A stretch of DNA of 64,000 nt from NCBI GenBank assembly GCA_943349725.1, contig CALQZP010000001.1, positions 1 through 64,000 on the forward strand, given 5' to 3'. The DNA is from Candidatus Nomurabacteria bacterium. GTDB taxonomy: Bacteria; Patescibacteriota; Minisyncoccia; Phycocordibacterales; UBA10002. How positions within the stretch are numbered: position 1 is the stretch's first letter; each line of letters begins with the position of its first letter. The notes beneath the pieces were generated by a model, which did no database searches, was not told where the DNA came from, and saw only the letters and a program-made list of their open reading frames with translations. The translations under genes were made by a program, and so were the position numbers. This document shows, piece after piece, positions 37,860-46,269 of the stretch.

Positions 37860-38249
37860 AACAATTTCACTCATCTCAAAATAAAAACAAAGCTGTATCA
37901 GTTTTTTCGATACGGTCTTTGTCTTTCATACTGCGCGGGTTTCTATGTCGCGCAAATATGTCATCTCGAATTTTTCGACAAGTGAGCGGGGGTCTAGACT
38001 GTCCCCATTCACTGGTCGAAGTAAGTGAAATTACTATGAATACCTGTCTACAGACCGGCAAAATTTGTCGGCCTGATAAACAGGAGAAGTTTTTAACCGA
38101 AAACTTCTCCACATAACCCTTGCGATTATTTTTCTCGGGAAATCGTCCTTCCCAACGCACTGCATGCGAGGCTCACGCTTTAAAAAGGTGACAACAATTA
38201 GTGCTTCTGTAGCGAAAGTTGCACTATCTTTCGGATGTCTTTCCATCAG
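37860..38249 (-). promoter_or_regulatory. Leader region of the 320-aa gene
   Basis: 390 nt without a gene. Minus strand holds GGAGAAGTTTTCGGTTAAAAAC..CTCC, which recurs at 40057-40084. Then come the box variant GTTTATCAGGC (38071-38081), CAGGCCGAC...GCCGGTCTG, a TGCGCGACATAG...TATGTCGCG pair, and an ACCGTATCGAAAAAACTGATACAG-type hairpin just before the start. Confidence 0.55.
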
Positions 38250-38585
38250 TCAGTCGAAAGGCTCGAGTCTTCTCAAGACTTCCAACATCCCCTTTACCGG
38301 TTCGGGGAGGACTTGGTTCTTCACCTCAAACCCAGGTCTCGGACTCTTAACAAGTCCGTTCTGGATTTTTATGAAAGTGACATTGTCCACTTCCATAGTC
38401 CTCTCCCCGCTCTGTAGGATTATAACCACTTCATTTCCATGAAGTATCTTATAATCCCCAGAGACGGTGTTTTGGATCAGTAGTCCAAAACCTCCGGCCA
38501 GCCTAAGCTGACTAGGGGTGAAAACTTTTCCTCCCTCCCGGCATGGGATGAGAGTAAAGTTTTCTTTAGATAAGAAAAATACCAT
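38250..38585 (-). CDS. Island-2 protein of unknown function (111 aa)
   Basis: 111 residues. Beta-rich, probably a small barrel: LIPCREGGKVFTPSQLRLAGGFGLLIQ, GDYKILHGNEVVIILQSGERTMEVDNV, FIKIQNGLVKSPRPGFEV. GGGAGGAGG lies about 10 nt upstream of the ATG. No known domain. Its own leader (38586..38726) has TTCCTATTCCCG...GGGAATAGGAA and GCTCAC...GTGAGC hairpins. Confidence 0.65.
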   Translation of the reverse strand: MVFFLSKENFTLIPCREGGKVFTPSQLRLAGGFGLLIQNTVSGDYKILHGNEVVIILQSGERTMEVDNVTFIKIQNGLVKSPRPGFEVKNQVLPEPVKGMLEVLRRLEPFD

Positions 38586-38726
38586 TTATGGTATCCTCCT
38601 CCCGTTTTTTTCACTGAAACGGCAAGCTTTCGACCTAACTTTCAAGCCTCGCCAAACAGCTCACACTTTGTAACAGGCAGTGAGCGCCTTTGTCCTTCCT
38701 ATTCCCACGGTGCGGGAATAGGAACA

Positions 38727-39140
38727 TTACGAGATGAGGACCCCCTCAATCTCGCTCCTGGCCACCGCAAAAGCGTCGGCGTCACAAACCCCGGTCTCCT
38801 CCGGGATTTGCCGTAGGAATTCCTCGTACCTCGAAAAATTCTTTTGGTCGAGACTTTTTGCCTCGACCAACCACAACACGCCTACGCGTGTGTGGATTTT
38901 AACCGCGGCCATAAGGCCGCGGCCGCTCATCGACTTCCACCTGAGCATTCTCAGGTTTCGTTCGGTGAACTGCATCCATGAAAAACCAGTTGAACGGTTT
39001 TCATGGTTTTCGGGCTCCGAACGCCCATTCCACAGCCTATCGGCTCCTTGGTGTTCGGTCCCAACAAGAACTTTGTCGGTGGGGGCATCGGCCCCCAGTT
39101 GATTGCACGCCATGCGACTCAAATCGCATAGCGACGCCAT
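38727..39140 (-). CDS. Island-2 protein of unknown function (137 aa)
   Basis: 137 residues from MASLCDLSRMACNQLGADAP, with AGAAAGGAAG upstream. Middle segment FTERNLRMLRWKSMSGRGLMAAVKIHTRVGVLWLVEAKSLDQKNFSRYEEFLRQIP. The AAVKIHTR...WLVEAKSLDQ run looks like paired beta strands followed by a helix. No family recognised. Codon usage and leader design as in the neighbouring cassettes. Confidence 0.6.
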   Translation of the reverse strand: MASLCDLSRMACNQLGADAPTDKVLVGTEHQGADRLWNGRSEPENHENRSTGFSWMQFTERNLRMLRWKSMSGRGLMAAVKIHTRVGVLWLVEAKSLDQKNFSRYEEFLRQIPEETGVCDADAFAVARSEIEGVLIS

Positions 39141-39337
39141 TTTATAATTTTCACACTTCCTTTCTGGCGTTACACGCGCCAAAAGTTTTCTTGATGGGCC
39201 AACGACTTTTCCGCACACACGGAGAATTGCAAGCCCAATAAAGGGGAGGAACGAAAACCCTTTCGTTCCTCCTTTGAAACCTTAACCTTTTCGCACCTTT
39301 AAAAGTGCGAGCGCGTTTTAGAAAACGCGCAAAATGT
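39141..39337 (-). promoter_or_regulatory. Leader of the 137-aa gene
   Basis: Minus-strand order: ACGCGC-type terminator hairpin after the previous gene, GCGCACC-like pairs, GGAGGAACGAAA...TTTCGTTCCTCC, box CTTTATTGGGC (39233-39243), inner stem CCGTGTGTGCGG, TGGGC...GCCCA, then TTGGCGCG...CGCC and AAAGGAAG. 39209..39248 is identical over 40 nt to 40022..40061. Confidence 0.65.
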
Positions 39338-39964
39338 TTACACTCTCACCGCTTCTGGGTGGAGTGCCCAGTACTCGGCCGTACTGGAAAGTCCCAGCTC
39401 CGCCGGAGGCGGGTTGACGAGAAGCTCCTCGACCGTCGGGAGCAGCTGCCCCTTCCCCTTTAGTGACCGCGGGATCTCCGCGACCACAAACCCTCCCCGA
39501 ACCAGCGCCTCTTTGTTGAGGTGCCGATTGACCGCAGCGAGCGGCCAATAGGGGTGGATTGGGGAGGGAGAAGGCTCCCACTCCCCGTGGAGCTCATCCC
39601 AGAGCTCCGATAGCTCCCACTCCCCAGGAGCCTCGTGCTCCCGAGAGTGTTCCACTCGGCCGACTCGATTGGCCCGCTTCGTCATCGCCATGGCCGTCTC
39701 CACCCGGAGGAGCGGTGCCGGTATGCATAGCTTTTCGTTTCCGCCCGGCAAGCGGAGAACGAAGAGGTCGTAGTACGCCTGGTCGGCGAAATGACCCTCG
39801 TCGTCCTCAGTTTCGAGGTCGACGACGAGTCCCTGCGCCTCCTCGTTGCCCCTGAAAAGGGCTTCGAGAAGAACGCAGAAAACTGCGTTGGGGAGGGAAT
39901 AATCTTCCCCTCCCCCAATTGTCTTCGCCCTGTCTGCAAGGGCGAAAAGTTTTTTAATGTCCAT
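39338..39964 (-). CDS. Island-2 paralogue of the island-1 protein 14188..14793
   Basis: 208 residues starting MDIKKLFALADRAKTIGGGE after GGAAAGGAAG. About half of all positions match the island-1 copy, including SLPNAVFCVLLEALFRGNEEA, YYDLFVLRL, LCIPAPLLRVETAMAMTKRAN, ELWDELHGEWEPSPSPIHP and WPLAAVNRHLNKEALVRGGFVV; the C-terminal 35 residues diverge. Soluble, acidic, no recognised domain. Leader and stop-proximal hairpin (TAAACATTTTGCGCG...) are also homologous between the copies, so the whole cassette was duplicated, not just the coding part. Confidence 0.75.
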   Translation of the reverse strand: MDIKKLFALADRAKTIGGGEDYSLPNAVFCVLLEALFRGNEEAQGLVVDLETEDDEGHFADQAYYDLFVLRLPGGNEKLCIPAPLLRVETAMAMTKRANRVGRVEHSREHEAPGEWELSELWDELHGEWEPSPSPIHPYWPLAAVNRHLNKEALVRGGFVVAEIPRSLKGKGQLLPTVEELLVNPPPAELGLSSTAEYWALHPEAVRV

Positions 39965-40145
39965 ACTTCCTTTCCGGCGCGACACTGCGCCAAACAGCTT
40001 TCTCTATAGGCCGACGATTGATTCCGCACACACGGAGAATTGCAAGCCCAATAAAGGGGAGAAGTTTTTAACCAAAAACTTCTCCCATAACCCCATGCAA
40101 CAATTTATCCATCTAATGGAAAGGAAGTTGCTCTTCCTTTGCGCT
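39965..40145 (-). promoter_or_regulatory. Leader of the 208-aa paralogue
   Basis: Minus-strand order: AAAGGAAG...CTTCCTTT, GGAGAAGTTTTTGG..AACTTCTCC (40057-40084), box CTTTATTGGGC (40046-40056), CCGTGTGTGCGG stem, GTCGGCC, TTGGCGCAGTGTCGCGCCGG, GGAAAGGAAG. Shares 40 identical nt with the neighbouring leader and the last 30 nt with island 1. Confidence 0.65.
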
Positions 40146-40952
40146 TCAGCTTTCCACCGAAGCGGCGACCTCTTCCCGCGTAGCGGGAGGAGTGTAGTTT
40201 TTCTTGGCGGCCTCAATGGCCGCCAAGATTGCATCCACACCTACCGGATTTCTAAATCCGGTGTAGGTGAGGAGCAACCTCGCCTGAATGGCGGGGGAGG
40301 TTCTGACCTCCCGCCCACCAACTGAGGAGAGAACCTCCTCCATGCTGTCCTCTGACAGCCCCTCGGCTGTCAGCTGTTCCCGAGTGACCGTGAGGTCCTC
40401 GGGAAGATTTTCTACCGCCTCCTTGTGGCGGCAGGGAGGGCACTTGCCCTCCAACTTGATGACAGGAAGCGCGTGCGCGCTCCCTTCCGTCCCTTCGTCC
40501 TCCCCCACCCGGAGAAGGACGAACTCCGACAGCGTGGACCCGCAGTAGGTGCGGGTCCAGCAAAAGCCTGCCTTAGGAGTAGGCAGGCTTTGGGGTTCCC
40601 AGTAGCCGTTTAGGACGGCTACTGGATTTAGAATCGCGTGGCCACCCACGCGACCCGACCAGTTCCAGAGTTGGAACTCGATCGGGTTCACCGGCCGCCC
40701 TTCGGCGGTGGTAAACCCCGTCGCCACCGACCCAACCCCACCCATGGTGAGGAAGAGAGTGGCGATTTCACACGCCGTGGCCAAGGCCTCGGCGTTTTCG
40801 ACTTTCTCCACCCGGAACTTCCGGGTGGATTTCCCGCAACAGGAGCATGTGCGCTCCATGATGCGGGCGTTTACGACGTCCCCGTCTGCGGGGACGTCAC
40901 CGGTCCAGAGTTTGCCGGGGGAACCGATCCCCCGGCGAATTTTAACAATCAT
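40146..40952 (-). CDS. Island-2 first-gene protein with Cys pairs (268 aa)
   Basis: 268 residues from MIVKIRRGIGSPGKLWTGD, with GGAAAGGAAA upstream. Two Cys-rich spots (ERTCSCCGKSTRKF near 34-46 and GKCPPCRHKEAV near 170-180) could form a zinc site. The middle is hydrophobic but not clearly membrane spanning (LATACEIATLFLTMGGVGSVATGF). The C-terminal part is helical (VTREQLTAEGLSEDSMEEVL, GVDAILAAIEAAKKNY). No family recognised. It follows the island-2 upstream leader as the first gene, matching the position of 15058..15519 in island 1. Confidence 0.65.
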   Translation of the reverse strand: MIVKIRRGIGSPGKLWTGDVPADGDVVNARIMERTCSCCGKSTRKFRVEKVENAEALATACEIATLFLTMGGVGSVATGFTTAEGRPVNPIEFQLWNWSGRVGGHAILNPVAVLNGYWEPQSLPTPKAGFCWTRTYCGSTLSEFVLLRVGEDEGTEGSAHALPVIKLEGKCPPCRHKEAVENLPEDLTVTREQLTAEGLSEDSMEEVLSSVGGREVRTSPAIQARLLLTYTGFRNPVGVDAILAAIEAAKKNYTPPATREEVAASVES

Positions 40953-41501
40953 TTTTCCTTTCCGGTGTATCTCTACACCTTTTTTGTTTTTTTATTTCTT
41001 CGAACCCATTCGGATCCAAAAAAACGGAATCGTCTTTGCGATCCCTCTTACCCCACCAACCTTAAGTCTTTCGATCTATCAATAAGTGGGGCGAAGAGGA
41101 ATAACATTGCGGAACGATTTGTTCCACGTTTTCCTAATTCGCTATTCTGTTTTCAAAGTTCATCCTTACTCTCTCCTTTCACTTCCGCGCAACTCTCTCT
41201 TCCTTGCCCGAACAAGTCTTCTTGTTTTAGGGTAATTCAGATTGCGTGGCTTCCTGGTGTAAGGACATTTTGGAATACAAAGCGGGTTAGACCTTATATT
41301 CCATCGATGTCCTTGCGAGCCTTCTCGCGAACAACGTGCGGTGAGTTTGCCTGTAGGCATAGCTCCTTTATTTGGGTAGGTTTCGAAGCCACACAAATAT
41401 AGAGCACTCACCATTCGAAACGAGACTTTCATAAGCTTGCTTCTCTCCCCACTCTCTCTTCTTTCTACGCTTAGTCCCTTGCGGGAAGGTCGTAGTACCC
41501 T
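40953..41501 (-). other. Gene-free upstream region of island 2
   Basis: About 550 nt without a credible gene. On the minus strand GGGTTCGAAGAAATAAAAAAAC precedes the first cassette, as GGGTTCAAAGAAAC does in island 1. The block GGCGAAGAGGAATAACATTGCGG (41089-41118 region) matches the island-1 leader. Several imperfect hairpins lie further up (GGTGAGTGCTC...GAGCACTCACC spans about 41338-41415). I see no promoter as clear as in island 1. Confidence 0.5.
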
Positions 41502-41797
41502 CGAGCACTAACTTGTGCGTGCGCTATAATTGCAATATGTATTATGTATACTTTTTGCAAAGTGGTGTTGGTAAAACCTATATCGGCTATACCAACGACC
41601 TGAAGCGCAGACTCGCACAACATAACTCCTCGCAAAGTACCTACACTCGAAATCAAAAGTGGCGACTTGTGTACTACGAAGCTTACGCTTCTAAAGCTGA
41701 TGCCGTGTGTCGAGAAAAATGTCTCAAGCAACGCGGTCAAGCTGTACGCCAACTTAAAGATCGTGTATCTGAATCTTTACGCACAAGTTAGTGCTCG
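41502..41797 (+). mobile_element. GIY-YIG gene bounded by 19-bp inverted repeats
   Basis: Perfect inverted repeats CGAGCACTAACTTGTGCGT at 41502-41520 and its complement at 41779-41797 enclose one gene. The right repeat contains the gene's stop codon, and the left ends 4 nt before the -10 box (TATAAT). No target-site duplication is evident. The compact layout suggests a minimal mobile unit or a self-structured mRNA. Confidence 0.65.
41537..41791 (+). CDS. GIY-YIG family endonuclease
   Basis: 84 residues, stand-alone GIY-YIG (COG2827-like, UvrC N-terminal fold). Motif blocks: MYYVYFLQS (the GIY position), KTYIGYTNDLKRRLAQHN (YIG, with catalytic Arg and downstream His), WRLVYYEAYASKADAVCREKCLKQ (catalytic Glu). 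Such proteins nick DNA and spread as free-standing elements. Start fixed by TATAAT 6 nt before the ATG (leaderless). It is enclosed by terminal inverted repeats, and the island-2 upstream region is directly on its left. Confidence 0.9.
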   Translation: MYYVYFLQSGVGKTYIGYTNDLKRRLAQHNSSQSTYTRNQKWRLVYYEAYASKADAVCREKCLKQRGQAVRQLKDRVSESLRTS

Positions 41798-42048
41798 GCT
41801 AGAGGCGGGGAGCAAACTTATGGCTATCTCCTCAATGAACCATTCGACAAGCTCATGGCAAGCTATCTGACTCACCCATTCACCTGTCTTTACTCTCTGG
41901 GCAAAATAGTACAGGTTTTCTTATGTTCTGTCAATTATCTATGTCAGATAAGCCTATTTAGGCGTAACACACTCAAAAATATGACTTATCCACAGTCTAT
42001 ATTTGTCATAGATTTGTAACAAAAACAGATTAATGTTAGGATAGCTCC
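41798..42048. other. Spacer between GIY-YIG element and TrmB gene
   Basis: About 250 nt, no gene. Contains CTAGAGGCGGGGAGC just after the inverted repeat and an AT-rich stretch with TTATCCACA (near 41986-41994), a DnaA-box-like 9-mer. The TrmB -10 hexamer TAGGAT ends at 42042. Confidence 0.4.
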
Positions 42049-42861
42049 ATGGAAAATATACAATATGAAAAGTTTTTAGGGGAGCTTGGACTCAACAAAG
42101 AGCAGTCACTCGTCTACGAATCGCTCTTAAAAAACGGGCTTATGCCCGCTAGAGTTGTAGCCCAAAAATCAGGGGTCAAGCGAAGTCTTGCTTATAAAAT
42201 ATTAGAGCAGCTTATTTCGCTTGGTTTGGTGGAAAAAAGAGACAATATCGGGAAAATTACCCTGTTCTTCCCTGCCCACCCGGGCAAGCTTCGAGAATTC
42301 CTGCAAAAGCGCGAGGAAGCCATAAAAACCGCCGAGGCTTCGCTCGGCGGGATTATGGGGAAAATGGTGTCGGACTTTAATTTGCTTTCAGGAAAACCCA
42401 ACGTGCAATTCTACGAAGGGCCGGAGGGGATGAAAAAGGTGTTGGAAGATTCTCTTTCGGCGGAAAGTGAAATCTATTCATATTCTGATGTTATTTCGGT
42501 ACAACAATATATCCCCACTCTTAACACCGAATACATGGCCAAGCGGACCAAATTTAATGTAAAGAAAAAAATACTTTTTTTTGATTCTAAAGAAGCACGC
42601 GCTCTTCTTCCTAAAATATACAAACCGGATATCACGGAATATAAATTCATTCCGTTCAAAACGGAACCGCCTCATACTGTCATGCAAATGTATGACAAAA
42701 AAGTATCGTACATCACCCTTGCCAAAGAACAAATGATCGGCGTCATCATTGAGGACGCGAATATTTATTCACTTCATAAATATCTCTTTGAACACCAGTG
42801 GAGTACTAGTCCCGAACTCCCAATAGGAGCGGTTTCTGCGGTCGAGAAAACTCTTCAATAG
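42049..42861 (+). CDS. TrmB-like transcriptional regulator
   Basis: 270 residues. N-terminal winged helix (LGELGLNKEQSLVYESLLKNGLMPARVVAQKSGVKRSLAYKILEQLISLGLVEK), then a helical linker (LREFLQKREEAIKTAEASL) and a C-terminal sensor domain (YEGPEGMKKVLEDSL, as in TrmB/PLD-like ligand domains). In Patescibacteria such regulators are common and usually of unknown ligand. Start set by TAGGAT 6 nt upstream. The 3' end overlaps the converging 929-aa gene by 56 nt, so the two transcripts are antisense at their ends. Confidence 0.85.
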   Translation: MENIQYEKFLGELGLNKEQSLVYESLLKNGLMPARVVAQKSGVKRSLAYKILEQLISLGLVEKRDNIGKITLFFPAHPGKLREFLQKREEAIKTAEASLGGIMGKMVSDFNLLSGKPNVQFYEGPEGMKKVLEDSLSAESEIYSYSDVISVQQYIPTLNTEYMAKRTKFNVKKKILFFDSKEARALLPKIYKPDITEYKFIPFKTEPPHTVMQMYDKKVSYITLAKEQMIGVIIEDANIYSLHKYLFEHQWSTSPELPIGAVSAVEKTLQ

Positions 42862-45592
42862 CCGCGTCGGTAGTCTTCTCAAAAACCAAGTAAGAATTCT
42901 GCGACTTCTTGTCTCGAATATAACGGGTAAGAACATGCCGAGTGCCGTCTGCACTGCGCTCATTTAGAAGTGCGAGGTCAGTCTCTGTCACAGATTCTAA
43001 TGGAACTTTCTTACATATATACCCCGTTGCAGTTTCACATGTCCGCATAATTTCTTCAGATGCAAGATTTTTTGAAATGAATATGTCTTTTTTTGTGTCG
43101 TGTCGAGTAATGTACATCAGATGCGGTTCGTTGACTTGTTTGGTATGCGTTCCAATAAAACCTCGTTCGATATAGTTCGAAGCGACACTTTTATCCGCAA
43201 TACAATTTGCTTCTATCACCGAATCTCTTGCCTGTACATCCAAAGACTGTTGCATCAAAGCTTCGCCTAGGCCTGAACCGGCGTATTTCGGGTTCATGTT
43301 GAAGGCGCCGAAGTAAATCCTGTCTTGAGGAGACATACCAAGCCGGTAAAACCCTTCGATTTCACCTTTGTATCGAAGTACGTAAAACCGATTGGTTGGC
43401 TCTTTCAAAACCCGTTCAAAACTCTCAAGCAACATTTTTTGAAACTCGGGATATGCCGAGTAATTAATTCGATAAAATTCCTTCATTCTTTCTTTATCCA
43501 CTTCAGAAAAAGACTCGGGGGAAATACCTTGAGTAAATTCGACATCCTTTATCTCGGCGAGGTTTAATTGTTCTCCCGTTTTTGCTAACTCTTTGAACGT
43601 AGCGGCAAAAAGTGCGGCATCACCGCGAAGAAGAGAGAGTTCCTGTTCCAAATCCTCAACCGCTCGATCATACTTCCCTTCTTTTGCTGATTTAACTTTT
43701 GTCGCAAACAAAACGAGCAATTCCCTCCCTTTCCTCAACAAATTTTCCCGAACATCTACCACCATCTCCGGTGACCGTGTGCCCGCAAGCTGTCCTGTAT
43801 AACTTTCGGCTTGTTCGGCCGCGTCCACCAGCTCACCATACTTTTCGAATAATCGAGAGGCCTCCGCCTTAGGTAATTTCTCGCCGAGTGCAACAATATC
43901 ATCTCCGAGTTCGCGACCGTATTCGAGGGAAAGAAATGTGCGAAAACCATTTTCTCCATATTTTGCGACAAAGTCTTGTACTTTTTTAATTTCGCCCTCT
44001 TTTTTTGCTTTTATATAATTTAAAAATTGAAACTGCTCACTGGCTGGGAGTCTTTGGATCGGGTACGAAAAAAGCTTCTCGATTTTATTCCTCATCGCTG
44101 GTGTCAACAAATATCTGTAATCAAGAAAAATTTGTTTTCCCTCTTCTTCATTCCCAAGAGAACCTTTCATTGTAGGCCCGTGGGGGTCCATTTTATGGAG
44201 TTCGTATTGGGTAATTATTGGAAGAAAACTTCTTCTTTCATCGCGCACTGAAGAAATCTCACTTTCGAGATTTTCTATATGTTCGGAAATCTCATCAATT
44301 TGATCAACGAGTTCTTTTCGCGTCTTTTTTGACACATCCTCCCTTTTTTTAAAATATTTTTCAAAGTCGTTTAGTGCCCGGTCTTGCAAAATTTTACTTG
44401 TTATTGCTTTTGTTTCCTCAACCGCGCGTTCTTTGTCAGATGCCACAGTACTACCCTCTCCGTAATCCTCGTCTTCTAAGACGTGGAATATAAAATCGCT
44501 TTCTTCAGCTATTTTATTCCTTTGACGAATTAAACTTTTCAACTTCTCTTCACACTTTTCCAATCTTTCAAGTGCTTCAATGTCACCTTCTTTTAAGGAA
44601 TCTGAAACATAAAGACCGTCACTTTTTAATACAGCAATCTTATTCCTCTCGTATTTAAAAAATCTTTCGTTATTTATTAAAGAATCCTTCATACGGCTAC
44701 GGGAAAGAATTTCACCTTGCACCAACTCCAACTGGAGACCCGAGTCATCCTCATTGTTGATAATGTCTTCCGCGCGCATTTTCAATAACATTCCCGAATC
44801 CCCCGTAACTTTCTTTTTTAACACATCTCTAAGCGTTAGAAAAAAAAGATGGTCGGCGCCTCTATCCATCACGGCTTTTATAAACTCCAAAAAAGCGGCT
44901 GTTTGGGCATACTGGCGTTCGTCCTCAAAATTAAGTGCTTCATCAAACTCTTTCTCTATCTCCCACAACAAACTCTCGCCCATATAAGATTCTTCTCCAG
45001 CTGTAAAATCAGAAAAATCTGATGCATCCTCAAATATTGGGTCGTGAAAAGGTCCAGAGAACTCCTTGTTTTTTTTAATTCTCTTATTCGCCTCTTCTGC
45101 ATATTCCCACTCTCTATGAAAGACGTAATACAGAATTCCGTCATCAGCGTCACGAGAAGCAAATTCCCATGCTAAATGCTTATAGGCTTTTATCAATTCG
45201 GGCATACCAGCTGGTCGCGGGACAAGAAGAGCTATTACCTCTTTCTTAACTGCAAGAGGGGGACTTTTTTGTTCTTCCAAACCCTTAATCATTAAGAGTA
45301 AGGCTTTTTTGTGCTCTACTTCGTAGGGTGAATTTACCACCTTCACTTTCTCGGCAAACATTTCATCGTCTTCACAAATTACTAAGTTTTCTGCATATTT
45401 AAGAATATCCTGCTCCACATCAGGAGTAATACGGAATCCACCTTCGTGATACATCTCCCTTTCAGCCTCAATCTTTTCTTGTTTCCACTGCTTCGATAGA
45501 GCTATGGCGACCGTTACAGCATCGGCTTTTTCTTTTACTTTTGTATCCTGTTGGTTGGGAACATCCGGAGTTGGTGTAAACATTTCAGACAT
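42806..45592 (-). CDS. Large helical protein with C-terminal GNAT-like domain
   Basis: 929 residues from MSEMFTPTPDVPNQQDTK; an in-frame ATG 36 codons earlier exists but its residues look non-coding. Residues 1-680 are mainly charged helices with coiled-coil runs (EHIENLESEISSVRDERRSF) and no known domain. Near 700-830 a GNAT fold is visible: YVLRYKGEIEGFYRLG, FNMNPKYAGSGLGEALMQQSL (acetyl-CoA loop, R/Q-x-x-G-x-G/A variant) and IADKSVASNYIERGFIG. About 100 further residues follow. A very long protein for such a genome; perhaps a scaffold that brings an acetyltransferase to a target. Neighbour TrmB overlaps its 3' end. Confidence 0.75.
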   Translation of the reverse strand: MSEMFTPTPDVPNQQDTKVKEKADAVTVAIALSKQWKQEKIEAEREMYHEGGFRITPDVEQDILKYAENLVICEDDEMFAEKVKVVNSPYEVEHKKALLLMIKGLEEQKSPPLAVKKEVIALLVPRPAGMPELIKAYKHLAWEFASRDADDGILYYVFHREWEYAEEANKRIKKNKEFSGPFHDPIFEDASDFSDFTAGEESYMGESLLWEIEKEFDEALNFEDERQYAQTAAFLEFIKAVMDRGADHLFFLTLRDVLKKKVTGDSGMLLKMRAEDIINNEDDSGLQLELVQGEILSRSRMKDSLINNERFFKYERNKIAVLKSDGLYVSDSLKEGDIEALERLEKCEEKLKSLIRQRNKIAEESDFIFHVLEDEDYGEGSTVASDKERAVEETKAITSKILQDRALNDFEKYFKKREDVSKKTRKELVDQIDEISEHIENLESEISSVRDERRSFLPIITQYELHKMDPHGPTMKGSLGNEEEGKQIFLDYRYLLTPAMRNKIEKLFSYPIQRLPASEQFQFLNYIKAKKEGEIKKVQDFVAKYGENGFRTFLSLEYGRELGDDIVALGEKLPKAEASRLFEKYGELVDAAEQAESYTGQLAGTRSPEMVVDVRENLLRKGRELLVLFATKVKSAKEGKYDRAVEDLEQELSLLRGDAALFAATFKELAKTGEQLNLAEIKDVEFTQGISPESFSEVDKERMKEFYRINYSAYPEFQKMLLESFERVLKEPTNRFYVLRYKGEIEGFYRLGMSPQDRIYFGAFNMNPKYAGSGLGEALMQQSLDVQARDSVIEANCIADKSVASNYIERGFIGTHTKQVNEPHLMYITRHDTKKDIFISKNLASEEIMRTCETATGYICKKVPLESVTETDLALLNERSADGTRHVLTRYIRDKKSQNSYLVFEKTTDAAIEEFSRPQKPLLLGVRD

Positions 45593-45775
45593 GACACCAT
45601 TATAGGCGAGTGGAGGGGAAAGAAAAGGATGCGGAATGCGTCTTGTTTTGTCGCCATATGCATAATGGCGACCACGGTAACCGACTTTTGAGCTATCCAC
45701 TACTGTTTCGGTAACCTTTTTAATGAGCTACAACGAAATTTTGAGTGTGCCAGAAAAATGTGCTAGTATACCAGT

Positions 45776-45982
45776 ATGAACCTGACACTCACCATAACAC
45801 CGAAAACGGTGCGGGGGTCTAAAAAGTTCGTCGTAGAAATGGACGCTGACAAGCTGGAGCGCATGGCGGCGGCTTTTGGCATGTTTAACCCGGATTTTCT
45901 TGCGAGCATTGAGCGTGCGGAGGAAGATTACCGCAATGGCCGCGTCTATGATGTTGAATCGCTCGAAGAACTCCGCAAATAA
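45776..45982 (+). CDS. Antitoxin of a RelE-type pair
   Basis: 68 residues: MNLTLTITPKTVRGSKKFVVEMDADKLERMAAAFGMFNP (strand-rich N-terminus with DNA-binding-like start) and an acidic helical C-terminus (IERAEEDYRNGRVYDVESLEELRK), the usual layout for small antitoxins in front of RelE/ParE toxins. It is transcribed from an extended -10 TGCTAGTAT ending 6 nt before the ATG (leaderless). The toxin starts 14 nt after its stop. Confidence 0.8.
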   Translation: MNLTLTITPKTVRGSKKFVVEMDADKLERMAAAFGMFNPDFLASIERAEEDYRNGRVYDVESLEELRK

Positions 45983-45996
45983 TCACTCAACCGAAT

Positions 45997-46266
45997 ATGC
46001 GTATTCGCTTTACGGAAGAGTTCAAACAGCGGTATAACCAATTGCCGCGCATTCTCCAAAAGAAAGCTGACAAGCAACAGCGTCTTTTTCGAAGTAATCC
46101 GTTTCACCCATCTCTGAACACAGAGAAGCTCGCGCCAAAAAGCAGAGAGGTGTGGACTTTTCGCGTTGACCGTAAATATCGTATCGCTTTTAGGTTTATA
46201 GACGGAGACACTATTCTTGCACTTACGGTCGGTCCGCATGACTGGATTTACAAAATCTTTAGATGA
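45997..46266 (+). CDS. RelE/YoeB-like toxin
   Basis: 89 residues with the RelE-fold layout: MRIRFTEEFKQRYNQLPRILQKKADKQQRLF, then FHPSLNTEKLAPKSREVWTFRVDRKYRIAFRFIDGDTILALTVGPHDWIYK. The pattern L.....W..R....YR..F and the final HDW/Y with Tyr/Arg near the end agree with ribosome-dependent RNases or a ParE-like variant. Intact frame, unlike yafQ at 9547. Its stop lies 4 nt before the yebC start, so it reads into yebC. Confidence 0.85.
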   Translation: MRIRFTEEFKQRYNQLPRILQKKADKQQRLFRSNPFHPSLNTEKLAPKSREVWTFRVDRKYRIAFRFIDGDTILALTVGPHDWIYKIFR

Positions 46267-46269
46267 GCT

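Noticed and set aside
41166..41432. Minus-strand 88-codon open frame upstream of island 2
   Set aside because: Very basic, low-complexity translation without domain, start signal or codon bias; it lies in the leader region.
13884..41501. Integron-like cassette array (attC sites between unknown genes)
   Set aside because: Genes in one direction separated by palindromes recall integrons, but no attC core (RYYYAAC/GTTRRRY pair) is consistent and no integrase is seen. Kept only as an analogy.
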